Part shown: positions 16,247 to 25,608 of the stretch, in pieces
Numbering within the stretch: position 1 is the stretch's first letter
Layout of the letters: each line of letters starts with the position of its first letter
NCBI RefSeq assembly: GCF_024495425.1
Contig: NZ_JANHJR010000003.1
Location: 1-64,000 of the forward strand
Reading direction: 5' to 3'
Length of the DNA: 64,000 nt
Origin: Haloarchaeobius litoreus
GTDB lineage: Archaea; Halobacteriota; Halobacteria; Halobacteriales; Natrialbaceae
Translations under genes and position numbers: made by a program
Notes under the pieces: generated by a model
What the model saw: only the letters and a program-made list of their open reading frames with translations
Database searches by the model: none
Told to the model about the DNA's origin: nothing

Positions 16247-17659
16247 ATGGCGACGACAGCACTCGACGACGGACGGGTCGAACAGCTCGAAGCGACGCTC
16301 CGGGGCGAGCTCCTCCGCCCCGGTGACGCCCGGTACGACGATGGACGCGCCGTGTGGAACGGCGTCATCGACAGGTATCCGGCCCTCATCGCACGCTGTC
16401 GGGGCGTCGCGGACGTCCAGCGAGCGGTCGGGTTCGCCCGCGAGACCGACCTCCCGCTTGCCGTTCGGGGTGGTGGGCACAACGTCGCCGGGACGGCGGT
16501 GTGTGACGACGGGCTGGTCGTCGACTGCTCGGAGATGACCGCGGTCAGGGTCGACCCCGATGGACGGACGGCGTGGGTGGAGAGCGGGGCGACGTGGGCC
16601 GACGTCGACCACGAGACGCAGGCGTTCGGGCTCGCCACACCCGGCGGCGTCGTCTCCGACACCGGGGTCGCCGGGCTGACCCTCGGCGGCGGTATCGGCC
16701 ACCTGCGATGCAAGCACGGCCTGAGCTGTGACAACCTGCGTGCCGTCGAGCTCGTCACCGCGGACGGCGAGTTCGTCCGCGCCAGCGGGACTGAGAACGC
16801 CGAGCTGTTCTGGGGGCTGCGCGGCGGCGGCGGCAACTTCGGCGTCGTCACCGGCTTCGAGTTCGACCTCCACCCTGTCGGCCCCGAGGTGGCGACCGCT
16901 CTCGTGTTCTACCCGAGCGACCGGCTGGCGGCGGTCCTCCGAGCGTACCGCGAGTTCGTCGCGGACGCGCCCCGCGAGATCAGCAGTCTCGTCTTCGCCG
17001 GGGAGCTCCCCGAAGAGGAGCTGTTCGACGCCGGTGACCGCCACCGCCAGAAGTTCGCCATCATGGCCTGCTACGCGGGCGACCCGGACGAGGGCGAGGC
17101 CGCGCTCGCGCCCCTCCGGGAGTTCGCGGAGCCCCTCGCGGACGTGAGCGGGACGATGCCGTACGTCGAGTTCCAGCAGCTCCTCGACGCGGACTACCCC
17201 GACGGAATGCGCTACTACTGGAAGTCGTGCTACCTCGACGGGCTGTCCGACGCCGCCATCGACCGCATCGAGCACTGGGCCGCCGCGGCACCCTCCCCGC
17301 TCTCGACGGTCGACGTCTGGCAGCTCGGCGGTGCCATCGCGGACGTCGATATCGACGAGAGCGCGTTCGGCGGCCGTGAGGCCCCGTACCTCCTCGGCGT
17401 GGAGGCCAACTGGGAGGACCCCGAGGCCGACGAGGCGAACGTCGGGTGGGTCCGGGACTGCCTCGACGACATGCGGCGGTTCTCGGACGGCTCGCTGTAC
17501 CTGAACTTCGCGGGCTTCCTGGAGGAGAACGACGAGATGGTGCACGCGACGTTCGGCGACGCGTACGACCGGCTGGTCGCGCTGAAGGACGCCTACGACC
17601 CGACGAACCTGTTCAATCGGAACCAGAACGTCCGCCCGTCCGGCGACGGTGGTCGGTGA
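16247..17659 (+). CDS. FAD-linked oxidoreductase (berberine-bridge/BBE type)
   Basis: A 470-aa flavoprotein with a PCMH-type FAD-binding N-terminal half and a C-terminal BBE block (PTNLFNRNQNV). RGGGHNVAGT near residues 74-83 carries the histidine that usually bonds FAD covalently. The second attachment cysteine found in bicovalent enzymes is not apparent: the corresponding loop reads GGVVSDTGVAGLTLGGGIGH. It probably oxidises a sugar or alcohol with oxygen as acceptor; substrate unknown. Start chosen at MATTALDDGR; MGEANSR at 16208 is an alternative. It is divergent from a DUF1724-type regulator. Confidence 0.9.
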   Translation: MATTALDDGRVEQLEATLRGELLRPGDARYDDGRAVWNGVIDRYPALIARCRGVADVQRAVGFARETDLPLAVRGGGHNVAGTAVCDDGLVVDCSEMTAVRVDPDGRTAWVESGATWADVDHETQAFGLATPGGVVSDTGVAGLTLGGGIGHLRCKHGLSCDNLRAVELVTADGEFVRASGTENAELFWGLRGGGGNFGVVTGFEFDLHPVGPEVATALVFYPSDRLAAVLRAYREFVADAPREISSLVFAGELPEEELFDAGDRHRQKFAIMACYAGDPDEGEAALAPLREFAEPLADVSGTMPYVEFQQLLDADYPDGMRYYWKSCYLDGLSDAAIDRIEHWAAAAPSPLSTVDVWQLGGAIADVDIDESAFGGREAPYLLGVEANWEDPEADEANVGWVRDCLDDMRRFSDGSLYLNFAGFLEENDEMVHATFGDAYDRLVALKDAYDPTNLFNRNQNVRPSGDGGR

Positions 17660-17770
17660 GCCCGCCCGGTTTGCAGTCGAACCCCGGCCGAGAACCGCAC
17701 GGATGTCGGTTCGAAAAGTGGGGCTGCTGGCGATTACCGGGACGACGGAGTGAACTACCGACAGGACCAG

Positions 17771-17790
17771 TTTAATTAGATAAGTTTTAT
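17771..17790 (+). promoter_or_regulatory. AT-rich core promoter of the subtilase gene
   Basis: TTTAATTAGATAAGTTTTAT stands out in GC-rich surroundings and contains TATA-like strings about 27-45 nt before the ATG at 17816, suggesting a short leader and favouring that start over the ATG inside the element (17789). Confidence 0.5.
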
Positions 17791-17815
17791 GGCCGACTAC
17801 TCGTCAGGTAGTAAC

Positions 17816-19159
17816 ATGGTACCTAGTACCAGAAGAGACGTTCTCAAGGTAAGCGGGGCACTGCTCGGGGGAATCGCGGTCGGGTCCACGGTCACGGCGG
17901 CGACATCGACGGACCGGTTCATCGTTCGAACGAAGGGACAGGGACTACCCAGCGGCGTCGAGGTCGTCCACGAGATGCCGGGGACCAAGCTCGCCGTCGT
18001 CTCGGGAGACGAGGACGCGCTGTCGTCCTCGAACCGGGTCAAGGAGTACGCGCCTGACACCCTGATCGAGATCGGCGAACCAGCGGTGAACACCGACGCG
18101 CCGACGGTGGAGGAGAGCAACGTGACGGACGAGCCGCTCTACGACCTCCAGTGGGACAAGCAGGACCTCGACGTCGAGACGGCCCACGAGACGACAACGG
18201 GCGAGGGGACCCGGGTCGCCATCATCGACACGGGTGTGGCCGCCGGTCACCCGGACCTGGAAGTGAACGAGGATCTGTCGCAGAACTTCACCGGTGACGG
18301 TCTCGGTTCCGCCAATCCGGCCGGCGGCTACCACGGCACCCACGTCGGCGGTATCGTGGGGGCCAGCGTCAACGGCACCGGCGTCATCGGAACCGCGCCA
18401 GGAACCGAGCTCGTCGACTGCCGCGTATTCTCTCCCAGTTCGCTCGCGTCCTTCGGCGACATCCTCGCGGCCGTTGTCTACAGCGCGAACATCGGCGCGG
18501 ACGTAGCGAACCTCTCCATCGGGGCCTATCCGGTGACGCGGCAGGCGCAGGGCCAGTTCTACGGGAAGGTGCTCAACCGCACGATGACCTACGCGAACAG
18601 CCAGGGCACCCTGCTGGTCATCTCCGCGGGCAACGACGCGGCCGACCTCCAGCACGACGGTAACGTCATCAGCCTGCCTAACGAGGGCGCACAGGCACTG
18701 TCGGTGTCCGCGACCGGTCCAGTAGGCTTCGGTTGGGACGCCAGTAGCTACGGCGGCGAGCAGCCAGAGCAGACCCCGGCGTTCTACACGAATTACGGTA
18801 CCAATGCCGTCGACCTTGGCGCGCCGGGTGGAAATACCAGTCCAGCCGCCGCCGCTGAAGAGCCGGAAGGTTGGTACCTCGATCTCGTGCTGAACACCGT
18901 CGCGATTCCGACCTACGAGACGGACGACGAGGAGAACGTCACCGGCATCTCTGACGTCAACTACACCTACAGCTGGGTTGCCGGCACCTCGATGGCCGCA
19001 CCCAACGTCGCCGGGGCCGCAGCACTGGTCAAGAGCGCGAACCCGGACTACAACGCGAACCAGGTCGAGTCGGCGCTCAAGCGGGCGGCCGACGTGCCCG
19101 ACGGCTTCGACAAGGAGTACTACGGCAGCGGCTACCTGAACATCGTCGACGCGCTGTAG
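17816..19159 (+). CDS. Secreted subtilisin-like serine protease (halolysin type), Tat-exported
   Basis: A 447-aa preproprotein. The N-terminus MVPSTRRDVLKVSGALLGG is a twin-arginine signal. A propeptide-like segment follows (about 30-105). The subtilase domain has the catalytic triad Asp in IDTGV (about 138), His in HGTHVGG (about 173) and Ser in GTSMAAP (about 392), with SAGN as the oxyanion-hole motif. It lacks the long C-terminal extension of classic halolysins. It is presumably an extracellular protease or one that matures other secreted proteins. An upstream in-frame ATG (17789) would put the Tat motif further in and is less likely. Confidence 0.93.
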   Translation: MVPSTRRDVLKVSGALLGGIAVGSTVTAATSTDRFIVRTKGQGLPSGVEVVHEMPGTKLAVVSGDEDALSSSNRVKEYAPDTLIEIGEPAVNTDAPTVEESNVTDEPLYDLQWDKQDLDVETAHETTTGEGTRVAIIDTGVAAGHPDLEVNEDLSQNFTGDGLGSANPAGGYHGTHVGGIVGASVNGTGVIGTAPGTELVDCRVFSPSSLASFGDILAAVVYSANIGADVANLSIGAYPVTRQAQGQFYGKVLNRTMTYANSQGTLLVISAGNDAADLQHDGNVISLPNEGAQALSVSATGPVGFGWDASSYGGEQPEQTPAFYTNYGTNAVDLGAPGGNTSPAAAAEEPEGWYLDLVLNTVAIPTYETDDEENVTGISDVNYTYSWVAGTSMAAPNVAGAAALVKSANPDYNANQVESALKRAADVPDGFDKEYYGSGYLNIVDAL

Positions 19160-19489
19160 GTCGACCACTGGGGCGCATCCACCATCGACCGTTTCTCTGA
19201 ACACCGGCCGCCGAGCCCGGGGCAGCGACCGTCGCGGGGTCCGTCCGCGACCGGGTACCAGCCTGGACCGACGGCGTGCAACGGTGCACCACGTGAGCAG
19301 CACGGGAGCCTGCGTCGGCCGGTTCGTGAGCCGACCCCTCGACGGTCTCGACAGAGGCCGGACCTGCCTGGAGGACCACGTCCCGTCGGACCACGACGGC
19401 ATCGCCGTCGCCGGACGCTTCGGCGGTCGCGAGTCCAGAACGTGTCACCCCCAAACGACTTTGTGTTCGATGCGCGTCCGCACGAGCGG
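19160..19489. other. 330-base intergenic region, no feature seen
   Basis: I see no convincing gene, repeat or strong TATA box in this gap between the subtilase and the lipoprotein genes. Open frames here have no start with a promoter and no recognisable content. Confidence 0.5.
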
Positions 19490-20536
19490 ATGGACAGACG
19501 CGTTTTTCTGCAGACGGCGGGAGCGACGCTCGCGGCGACGACCGTTGCCGGGTGTTCGGGGGTCACCGTCGGTGGGAGCTCGGAGGAGACCGAACGTCCA
19601 CCACCAGCGGCGGACCGCAACACGTACGCGTCGTGGGTGCCGGCGGGCACGCACTCGGGCAACCGGGTCACGGCCATGACTGTCGACTTCGAACTCATGC
19701 GGGCCGAGGGAGGGAACCAGGCAATCGTCCGTTCGTCCCCCGATCGGATCGAGGACGCACCGAGCGACCCGCTGGCTGGGCTCCCCTTCTCCTACGCCGT
19801 CCTCACGTACGCTATCGTCGACGCACTCGTGCCGCTGTTCGACTCATACGACCGTATCGACAGGGCACATCGCTTCGAGGCCGGGCTCGTCCTGGAGGGG
19901 TCCTTCGACGGGCTCGCCGAGGAGCTGGCTAGCGACAACTTCGAGGACAGCTGGACCTACGGTGGGTTCTCGATGTTCAGCCGTGGGCCGCTGGTCGTCG
20001 GGACGACTGCAGACACGTTCGTCTTCGCCGACTCGGTGGAAACCCGGCTGACGGACCGTGAGGGCGGTGCGTTCCGCAACACGCCAACGGACCGCGTGGA
20101 GGCGATGGCCGACGTCTCGAACGGGGACGAGCAGCGTTTCCGCGAGGTGTCTCCCGGTTTCGACGCGCTGGTGGACCGGCTACCGAAACGGACCGTGATG
20201 TCGGGGTCGTTCGACGCCCGTGGTGGCCTGCTGGGGACCGAGAGTCCCGTCGGTTCGTACTACCGGAACCCCAATCGTGACCCGATACCCGACCTCAAGG
20301 CCATCTCGCTGGACGGCCCCGTCGTCGGCGTCGCGACGAGCAGCCGGTTCCGGTCCGATGGACTGGAGTCCGGAATCGCACTTCAGTACGAGGACGAGGG
20401 GTCGGTAGACGACGAGGCCGACATCAGAGCGGTCCTCGGCTCCACGGCGGCGGAACAGTCCGTCGAGATGGACGGGCGGACGGTCGTCGTGGAGGGCTCG
20501 TTCCCCTGGATCCGGCCCACCGAGTCCTCGGAGTGA
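19490..20536 (+). CDS. Tat-exported lipoprotein of unknown function
   Basis: A 348-aa protein. MDRRVFLQTAGATLAATTVA is a twin-arginine signal ending in the lipobox VAGC, so the mature protein is probably lipid-anchored outside the membrane through that cysteine. The mature part is acidic, with no membrane segment; the regions SYAVLTYAIVDALVPLF and GPLVVGTTADTFVFADSVE look like core strands of a globular domain. I do not recognise a family. Start chosen so that the Tat motif is N-terminal; the in-frame ATG at 19442 would bury it. Confidence 0.8.
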   Translation: MDRRVFLQTAGATLAATTVAGCSGVTVGGSSEETERPPPAADRNTYASWVPAGTHSGNRVTAMTVDFELMRAEGGNQAIVRSSPDRIEDAPSDPLAGLPFSYAVLTYAIVDALVPLFDSYDRIDRAHRFEAGLVLEGSFDGLAEELASDNFEDSWTYGGFSMFSRGPLVVGTTADTFVFADSVETRLTDREGGAFRNTPTDRVEAMADVSNGDEQRFREVSPGFDALVDRLPKRTVMSGSFDARGGLLGTESPVGSYYRNPNRDPIPDLKAISLDGPVVGVATSSRFRSDGLESGIALQYEDEGSVDDEADIRAVLGSTAAEQSVEMDGRTVVVEGSFPWIRPTESSE

Positions 20537-20669
20537 GCCCCCCGACGCGCATCACGACCACGTTGCGTGGTCGCCGATGTCCGCCGGGGCCGTACTATCT
20601 CCGGGTCCGACCGCTCCTGTCCGACCACCGGCACGAGTGCTTTTGGTCATCCGCGACCATTCAGTGCGG

Positions 20670-21521
20670 ATGAACGACGGCGACACCCACCTCCCGGCCG
20701 ACACCAGCCCGGGACGCGTCGCACTCGCCGTGAGCGACCTCGACCGACAGGTCGAGTTCTATCGGGACGTGGTCGGGCTCGACGTCACCGCCAGAGGCGA
20801 CGACAACGTGACGCTCGGCACGCCGGCCGAACCGCTGCTGGAACTCCAGGCTGCGCCGGACGCGTCCGAGCGCGGCCAGACCGAGACGGGGTTGTACCAC
20901 GTCGCCCTCCTGTTCCCCTCGCGCGGCGCACTCGGCGACGTGCTCCGCCGTGTCCGCGAGCGATGGCGGCTCACCGGCGCGTCCGACCACGGGGTGAGCG
21001 AGGCGCTCTATCTGACAGACCCCGAAGGCAACGGCGTCGAGCTGTACCGTGACCGACCGCGCGCGGACTGGCCGGTGACCGACGACGGCCGCGTCCGGAT
21101 GGGCGTGGACCAGCTCGACATCGACGCCATCACCGACCTCGCCTGCGGGAAAGCGGGCATCCCGGACGAGACGACGGTCGGCCACGTCCACCTGGAGGTG
21201 AGCGACCTCGCGGCCGCCGAACGGTTCTACGTCGACACACTCGGGCTCACCGTCAGGCAGCGATACGCCGACGCGGCGCTGTTCCTCGCGGCCGGCGACT
21301 ACCACCACCACCTCGGGCTGAACACGTGGAACAACCGGCGCGACCCGCCGGCGGGTCGCGGTCTGCGCTGGTTCGAGCTGTTGCTTCCGGACGATTCGAG
21401 CTTCGACGCCGTCGAGAGCCGACTCCGTGGGGGCGACGTGGCCGTCCGGCGGCCAGACGAGGGCGACGGTATCGAGCTGACCGACCCCGACGGCATCGCG
21501 CTCCGGCTGCGCCCGCGCTGA
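20670..21521 (+). CDS. Two-domain VOC protein (CatE/glyoxalase-like dioxygenase family)
   Basis: A 283-aa protein with two vicinal-oxygen-chelate modules, one starting GRVALAVSDLDRQVEFYRDV and one starting VGHVHLEVSDLAAAERFYVD. The second has a candidate metal histidine (GHVHLEV), a further HHHLGLNTW and a C-terminal acidic position (ELTDPDGIALRL). The first lacks the leading histidine (RVALAV) but has YHVALLF. This is the layout of Bacillus CatE-like catechol-2,3-dioxygenases and related isomerases; substrate unknown. TGGTC-N6-GACCA sits about 15-30 nt before the ATG and may be an operator. It converges on the nucleoside hydrolase gene. Confidence 0.87.
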   Translation: MNDGDTHLPADTSPGRVALAVSDLDRQVEFYRDVVGLDVTARGDDNVTLGTPAEPLLELQAAPDASERGQTETGLYHVALLFPSRGALGDVLRRVRERWRLTGASDHGVSEALYLTDPEGNGVELYRDRPRADWPVTDDGRVRMGVDQLDIDAITDLACGKAGIPDETTVGHVHLEVSDLAAAERFYVDTLGLTVRQRYADAALFLAAGDYHHHLGLNTWNNRRDPPAGRGLRWFELLLPDDSSFDAVESRLRGGDVAVRRPDEGDGIELTDPDGIALRLRPR

Positions 21522-21551
21522 GGCCGCCCCGACTCGTCGACGCCCGACCGC

Positions 21552-22508
21552 TCACAGCGACCGGTCCGGGTCGCCGTGCAGGAGCATGTCCGTGAAGATG
21601 GTCTTGAACCGTGCCTCGTCGATGGACTCGACGACGCGGGTGCGGGCCTCGCCGTCGGTGATGCCGAGCTCGTCGACCATGCTGTAGCCCCGGGTGAGCC
21701 CCTCGCGTTCGTCCACGTCGACGTGGTATCGCGGTGCTTCCTCGACGAGGTCCGGCTCGATGACCGTCGCCATCGCGAGCGAGTCCGGCTGCGTGGTCGC
21801 GTCCGAGCCGAACCGTTCCTCGCTGAACTCGCGCAGGTGCGCCGTTATCTCGTCGAAGAAGTCGGCGTAGGGCGTCTCTGCCTCCTCGATGGGTTCGAGT
21901 TCGTCCGATTCGAGCGTCGCCTGACGCATCGTCAGCCCCCAGTCGAGCAGCGTCACGTCGAGCTCGCGCATGACGACCTTCGCGGCGTCGGGGTCGACCC
22001 AGAAGTTGAACTCAGCAGAGGGCGTGTCGTTGCCGAGCGTGTTCACCGCTCCGCCCATCACGACGACCTCCTCGACGAGCTCGCCGAGGCGTGGCTCGCG
22101 ACGGAGCGCGAGCGCGATGTTCGTCAGCGGACCGATGCAGACCAGCGTCAGCTCGCCGGGCGACTCGCGGACCGCCTCGACGATGGCGTCCGGGCCGTAG
22201 CCCTCGGCGGACTCGATGCCGGTGTCGGGGAACAGCTCGCCGCCGAGGCCGCCCGCGCCGTGGACGTGGTCGACGTGCTCGAACTCCTTGACGAGCGGCC
22301 GACGCGCCCCCTCGTACACCGGCACCTCGTCGGCGACGCCGGCCAGCTCGAGCGTGTACTTCGCGTTCTCGACCTGGTAGTCGAACTCGACGTTGCCGGC
22401 GACGATTGTCAGCAGCTCCAGCTCGACGGCCCCGGAGAGCGCCCCGAGCAGGATGGCCTGTGTGTCGTCCCCCGCGGTGTCCGTGTCCACGATGACGCGA
22501 CGGGTCAT
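21552..22508 (-). CDS. Nucleoside hydrolase (inosine/uridine-preferring family)
   Basis: A 318-aa N-ribosyl hydrolase splitting nucleosides into base and ribose. The calcium-binding N-terminal motif DTDTAGDD is at residues 8-15, FNFWVDPDAA is the conserved mid-protein block, and PLTNIALAL and VVMGGAV are present. At the usual His-Asp pair near the C-terminus the sequence reads QPDSLAMA: the metal-binding Asp is kept but the preceding acid/base histidine of classical group I enzymes appears to be proline. The gene is divergent from a ribokinase-like gene with 99 nt between, so the two probably work together to salvage ribose. Confidence 0.93.
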   Translation of the reverse strand: MTRRVIVDTDTAGDDTQAILLGALSGAVELELLTIVAGNVEFDYQVENAKYTLELAGVADEVPVYEGARRPLVKEFEHVDHVHGAGGLGGELFPDTGIESAEGYGPDAIVEAVRESPGELTLVCIGPLTNIALALRREPRLGELVEEVVVMGGAVNTLGNDTPSAEFNFWVDPDAAKVVMRELDVTLLDWGLTMRQATLESDELEPIEEAETPYADFFDEITAHLREFSEERFGSDATTQPDSLAMATVIEPDLVEEAPRYHVDVDEREGLTRGYSMVDELGITDGEARTRVVESIDEARFKTIFTDMLLHGDPDRSL

Positions 22509-22607
22509 GGGCGGGTGTCTGCCGCGCCGGGGCTTAGTTCGTCCGGACGTGGCAACGCGGACGGGCAGAGCCGAACCGTCTTTGCCCGTCCGTGCGTCGG
22601 AGCGACC

Positions 22608-23546
22608 ATGGCCAGGGTCGTCAGCTTCGGCAGCGTCAACGTCGACCACGTCGGCTACCTCTCGCGCGACCGCATCGCAGCCCTCGCCGACGCCCACGGC
22701 TGGTTCCCCGGCGCGGGCGAGACGGTCCGCGTCGATGCAGTCCCGGCCGACATCCACGACGACCTCACGGAGACGTTCCTCGGCGGGAAGGGCGCGAATC
22801 AGGCCGTCGCCGCGGCAGCGGCCGGGGCGGACGCGAGTCTCCTCGGCTGCGTCGGCGACGACGAGGACGAGCACGCGGTCGTGGAGACGCTCGCCGCGCG
22901 CGGCGTGGCAGTCGACGGCCTCGAACGCGTGGACGGACCGACGGGCTACGCCGCCATCGTCGTCGACGAGACGGGCGAGAACCACATCGCCATCGTCGCC
23001 GGCGCGAACGGCCGGGTGACGCCGGCGTACGCCCGCCGACAGGGCGACCGGCTCCGGGACGCCGACTGCCTGCTCCTCCAGAACGAACTGCCGGCCGACG
23101 CGATTCTCGCGGCGCTGGACGAGCTGTCGGGTGTCGAGCGACGACCGACGGTCGTCTACGACCCCGCGCCCGCCGACGGTGCAGACGCCGTGCTCGCCCA
23201 CGACGCCGTCGACGTGGTGACCCCAAACGAGGGCGAGGCGGCCGCCCTTTCGGACGCGCTCGACGGCTTCGACGGGACGGTCGTCCGGACGCTCGGTGCA
23301 CGTGGTGTCGCGGTCGACACTGGCGACGAGGCGTTCCACGTCGGCTCGCCGACCGTCGACCCCGTCGATACGACCGGCGCGGGCGACGTGTTCGTCGGCT
23401 ACCTCGCGACCGAATTCGGTGACGGGGCGTCGCTGCGAGCCGCGGTCGAACTGGCCGCCGTCGCCGCCGCGCTGTCGACGACCGCAGAAGGCGTGCAGAC
23501 GGCGGTACCGACGCGAACGCAGGTGCTCGACGGGCTCCGCGACTGA
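22608..23546 (+). CDS. rbsK: Ribokinase-like PfkB-family sugar kinase
   Basis: A 312-aa PfkB kinase. The two family signatures are the N-terminal GGKGANQAVAAAAAG (about 65-79, sugar pocket) and C-terminal DTTGAGDVFVGYLA (about 258-271), with the catalytic Asp in GAGD. The N-terminus SFGSVNVDHVGYLS fits ribokinase. It would phosphorylate ribose released by the divergent nucleoside hydrolase. In haloarchaea PfkB kinases also act on other sugars, so substrate is inferred from context. Start at MARVVSFG, immediately before the first strand. Confidence 0.88.
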   Translation: MARVVSFGSVNVDHVGYLSRDRIAALADAHGWFPGAGETVRVDAVPADIHDDLTETFLGGKGANQAVAAAAAGADASLLGCVGDDEDEHAVVETLAARGVAVDGLERVDGPTGYAAIVVDETGENHIAIVAGANGRVTPAYARRQGDRLRDADCLLLQNELPADAILAALDELSGVERRPTVVYDPAPADGADAVLAHDAVDVVTPNEGEAAALSDALDGFDGTVVRTLGARGVAVDTGDEAFHVGSPTVDPVDTTGAGDVFVGYLATEFGDGASLRAAVELAAVAAALSTTAEGVQTAVPTRTQVLDGLRD

Positions 23547-23570
23547 GTGAACCGGGTCCGACGTGTTCGC

Positions 23571-23987
23571 CTACGCCTCGTCCTCGAACTCCAGCGCCAC
23601 CGAGTTGATGCAGAAGCGCTTGCCCGTCGGTGCCGGCCCGTCGTCGAACACGTGCCCGAGGTGGCTCTCGCAGTTCGCACAGACGACCTCGATGCGGCGC
23701 ATCCCGTGGCTGTGGTCCTCGCGCTGTTCGATCTTGCCGTTCTCGGCGGCGTAGAACGAGGGCCAGCCGCAGCCGTGGTCGAACTTCGTGTCGGCGTCGA
23801 ACAGCACCTCGCCACAGCCCTTGCAGCGGTACGTGCCGTCCTCGAAGTTGTCGACGTACTCCCCGGAGAAGCGCGCCTCGGTACCCTGGTTCCGGAGTAT
23901 CTCGTACTCCTCCTCGTCGAGGCGCTCCCGCCACTCGGCGTCGGACGTGGGGACCTCTTTCTTCGATTCCTGTGGACTGTCGCTCAT
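23571..23987 (-). CDS. msrB: Peptide-methionine (R)-S-oxide reductase
   Basis: A 138-aa MsrB/SelR domain repairing oxidised methionine in proteins. Two zinc CxxC pairs (CKGCGEVLF and CANCESHLGHVF), the substrate block DHGCGWPSF and the catalytic RFCINSVALEF near the C-terminus are all present, so it is the cysteine form. Start chosen at MSDSPQE; a longer start at 24014 adds residues unlike the family. It is divergent from ychF. A perfect GTTTAC-N7-GTAAAC palindrome lies 47 nt before the start and could regulate it. Confidence 0.95.
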   Translation of the reverse strand: MSDSPQESKKEVPTSDAEWRERLDEEEYEILRNQGTEARFSGEYVDNFEDGTYRCKGCGEVLFDADTKFDHGCGWPSFYAAENGKIEQREDHSHGMRRIEVVCANCESHLGHVFDDGPAPTGKRFCINSVALEFEDEA

Positions 23988-24033
23988 AGACGGGTGTAGG
24001 TGCGGGAGTGGCAAAGGTGCCGTGGTCGGAGGA

Positions 24034-24052
24034 GTTTACAAAATTCGTAAAC
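24034..24052. promoter_or_regulatory. Palindrome GTTTAC-N7-GTAAAC, candidate operator
   Basis: Perfect 6-bp arms with a 7-nt AT-rich spacer in the msrB/ychF divergent region. The same arms and spacing occur at 36200-36218. Confidence 0.5.
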
Positions 24053-24199
24053 CTGAAGCGAGGGTCCGACGTTCTGACCGCTCCCGGCCGTGGCACTAGC
24101 CGACGACGAGCCCATCCGGAACTCCCCGTGCAAGACACTCACAACCAACGTAGACGCGGATTTCAAGCCTTATACTGCCCGGTGGCCTTCGATGGGTCA

Positions 24200-25396
24200 A
24201 TGAGCTACAACGTCGGTCTGGTCGGCAAGCCCTCCGTGGGCAAGTCGACGTTCTTCAACGCGGCGACGATGAACGACGTGCCGGAGGGCGCGTACCCGTT
24301 CACGACCATCGACCCCTCCATCGGTGAAGCGTACGTCCGCGTGGACTGTGCGGCCCCGGAGTTCGACGAGTCCTGCACCCCGGACACGGGCTACTGCCGC
24401 GACGGGACACGCTACGTCCCCACCAAACTCGTCGACGTGGCCGGACTCGTTCCCGGCGCACACGAGGGCCGCGGGCTGGGCAACCAGTTCCTCACCGACC
24501 TGAACGAGACGGACGTGCTCGTCCACGTCGTCGACTTCTCCGGCGAGACGGACCTCGAAGGCGAGCCCACGGAGGACCACGACCCTCGCGACGACATCGA
24601 CTTCCTCGAGAACGAGCTCGACCAGTGGTACGTCGGCATCCTCGAGACGGGCATCGAGAAGTTCGAGAACCGGTATCAGGCGAAGGAGGACCACTCCATC
24701 GAGATCGAGCTCGCCGACCAGATGTCCGCCTTCGGCACGAACAAGGACGAGATAAAGCAGATCATCCTCGCGCTCGACCTCGAACTCGACCCCGACACGT
24801 GGGAGGCCGAGGACCGCGAGGCCCTCGCCCGCGAGATCCGCAAGCGCACGAAGCCGATGGTCGTCGCCGCGAACAAGATGGACACGCCCGCCGCGCAGGC
24901 GAACTGGGACGAGATAACCGAGGACCCCGACTACGACCACCTCCAGTTCGTCCCGGTCAGCGCCCACGCCGAGAAGGCGCTGAAGAACGCGGCCGACCAG
25001 GGCGTCGTCGACTACCACGCCGGCGACGAGGAGTTCGAAATCGTCGCCGACATCTCCGACGAACAGGAGCAGGGCCTCGAACAGATCCGCGAGTTCGTCA
25101 CCGAGTTCGGCGGCACGGGCGTGCAGCAGGCCATCGAGACCGCGCTGTTCGACGAGCTCGGCGTCATCGCCGTCTTCCCCGGCGGTGCGGAGGCCATGGG
25201 CGACGAGCAGGGCCGCGTGATGCGCGACTGCTTCCTCCTCCCCGGCGGCTCGACGACCAGCGACTTCGCGTACCACCTCCACTCCGACATCGGCGACGGC
25301 CTGCTCCACGGACTCAACTGCCGCACCAAGCGGCAGATGGGCGGCGACACCGAACTCGACCACCGCGAGGTCGTCGAGCTCGTCACGACGAACTGA
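24200..25396 (+). CDS. YchF/Obg-family P-loop NTPase
   Basis: A 398-aa protein of the Obg-like ATPase group (COG0012 type). G1 is GKPSVGKST (9-17), the switch II region has VDVAGLVPGAHEGRGLGNQF, and the G4 position reads NKMD. The C-terminal TGS domain (about 310-395) ends in the characteristic FLLPGGSTTSDFAYHLHSDI and RQMGGDTELDHREVVELV. Such proteins associate with ribosomes and translation control. Start at MSYNVGLVGKP; the frame runs further upstream without similarity. TTATACTG at 24170 may be part of its promoter. Confidence 0.93.
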   Translation: MSYNVGLVGKPSVGKSTFFNAATMNDVPEGAYPFTTIDPSIGEAYVRVDCAAPEFDESCTPDTGYCRDGTRYVPTKLVDVAGLVPGAHEGRGLGNQFLTDLNETDVLVHVVDFSGETDLEGEPTEDHDPRDDIDFLENELDQWYVGILETGIEKFENRYQAKEDHSIEIELADQMSAFGTNKDEIKQIILALDLELDPDTWEAEDREALAREIRKRTKPMVVAANKMDTPAAQANWDEITEDPDYDHLQFVPVSAHAEKALKNAADQGVVDYHAGDEEFEIVADISDEQEQGLEQIREFVTEFGGTGVQQAIETALFDELGVIAVFPGGAEAMGDEQGRVMRDCFLLPGGSTTSDFAYHLHSDIGDGLLHGLNCRTKRQMGGDTELDHREVVELVTTN

Positions 25397-25608
25397 CCCA
25401 GCCTTTTTGAACGAAGCCGCGGCCAGACGTGGCGTGTTCTGACCACCTGCACGCGACGGCCGAGGCCGGTGTGCGACGCACCGTCGCGTGACAAACCGAA
25501 CCCGCCAGCGCGTCGCCTGTTCGCCATCCACGAGTCCACCGGCCGAGCCGCCGTCGCCCAACGAGTCCGGCGCGGGGACTATGGGGGCGTGGTCCCCAGT
25601 GTCGGGCG

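Noticed and set aside
8457-25436. CCGCGGCCAGAC-NN-GGCGTG shared at 8457 and 25417, each after a TATA-like string
   Set aside because: The same 12-mer also occurs by chance inside the coding region near 46665, so it is probably compositional. The two promoters are otherwise dissimilar.
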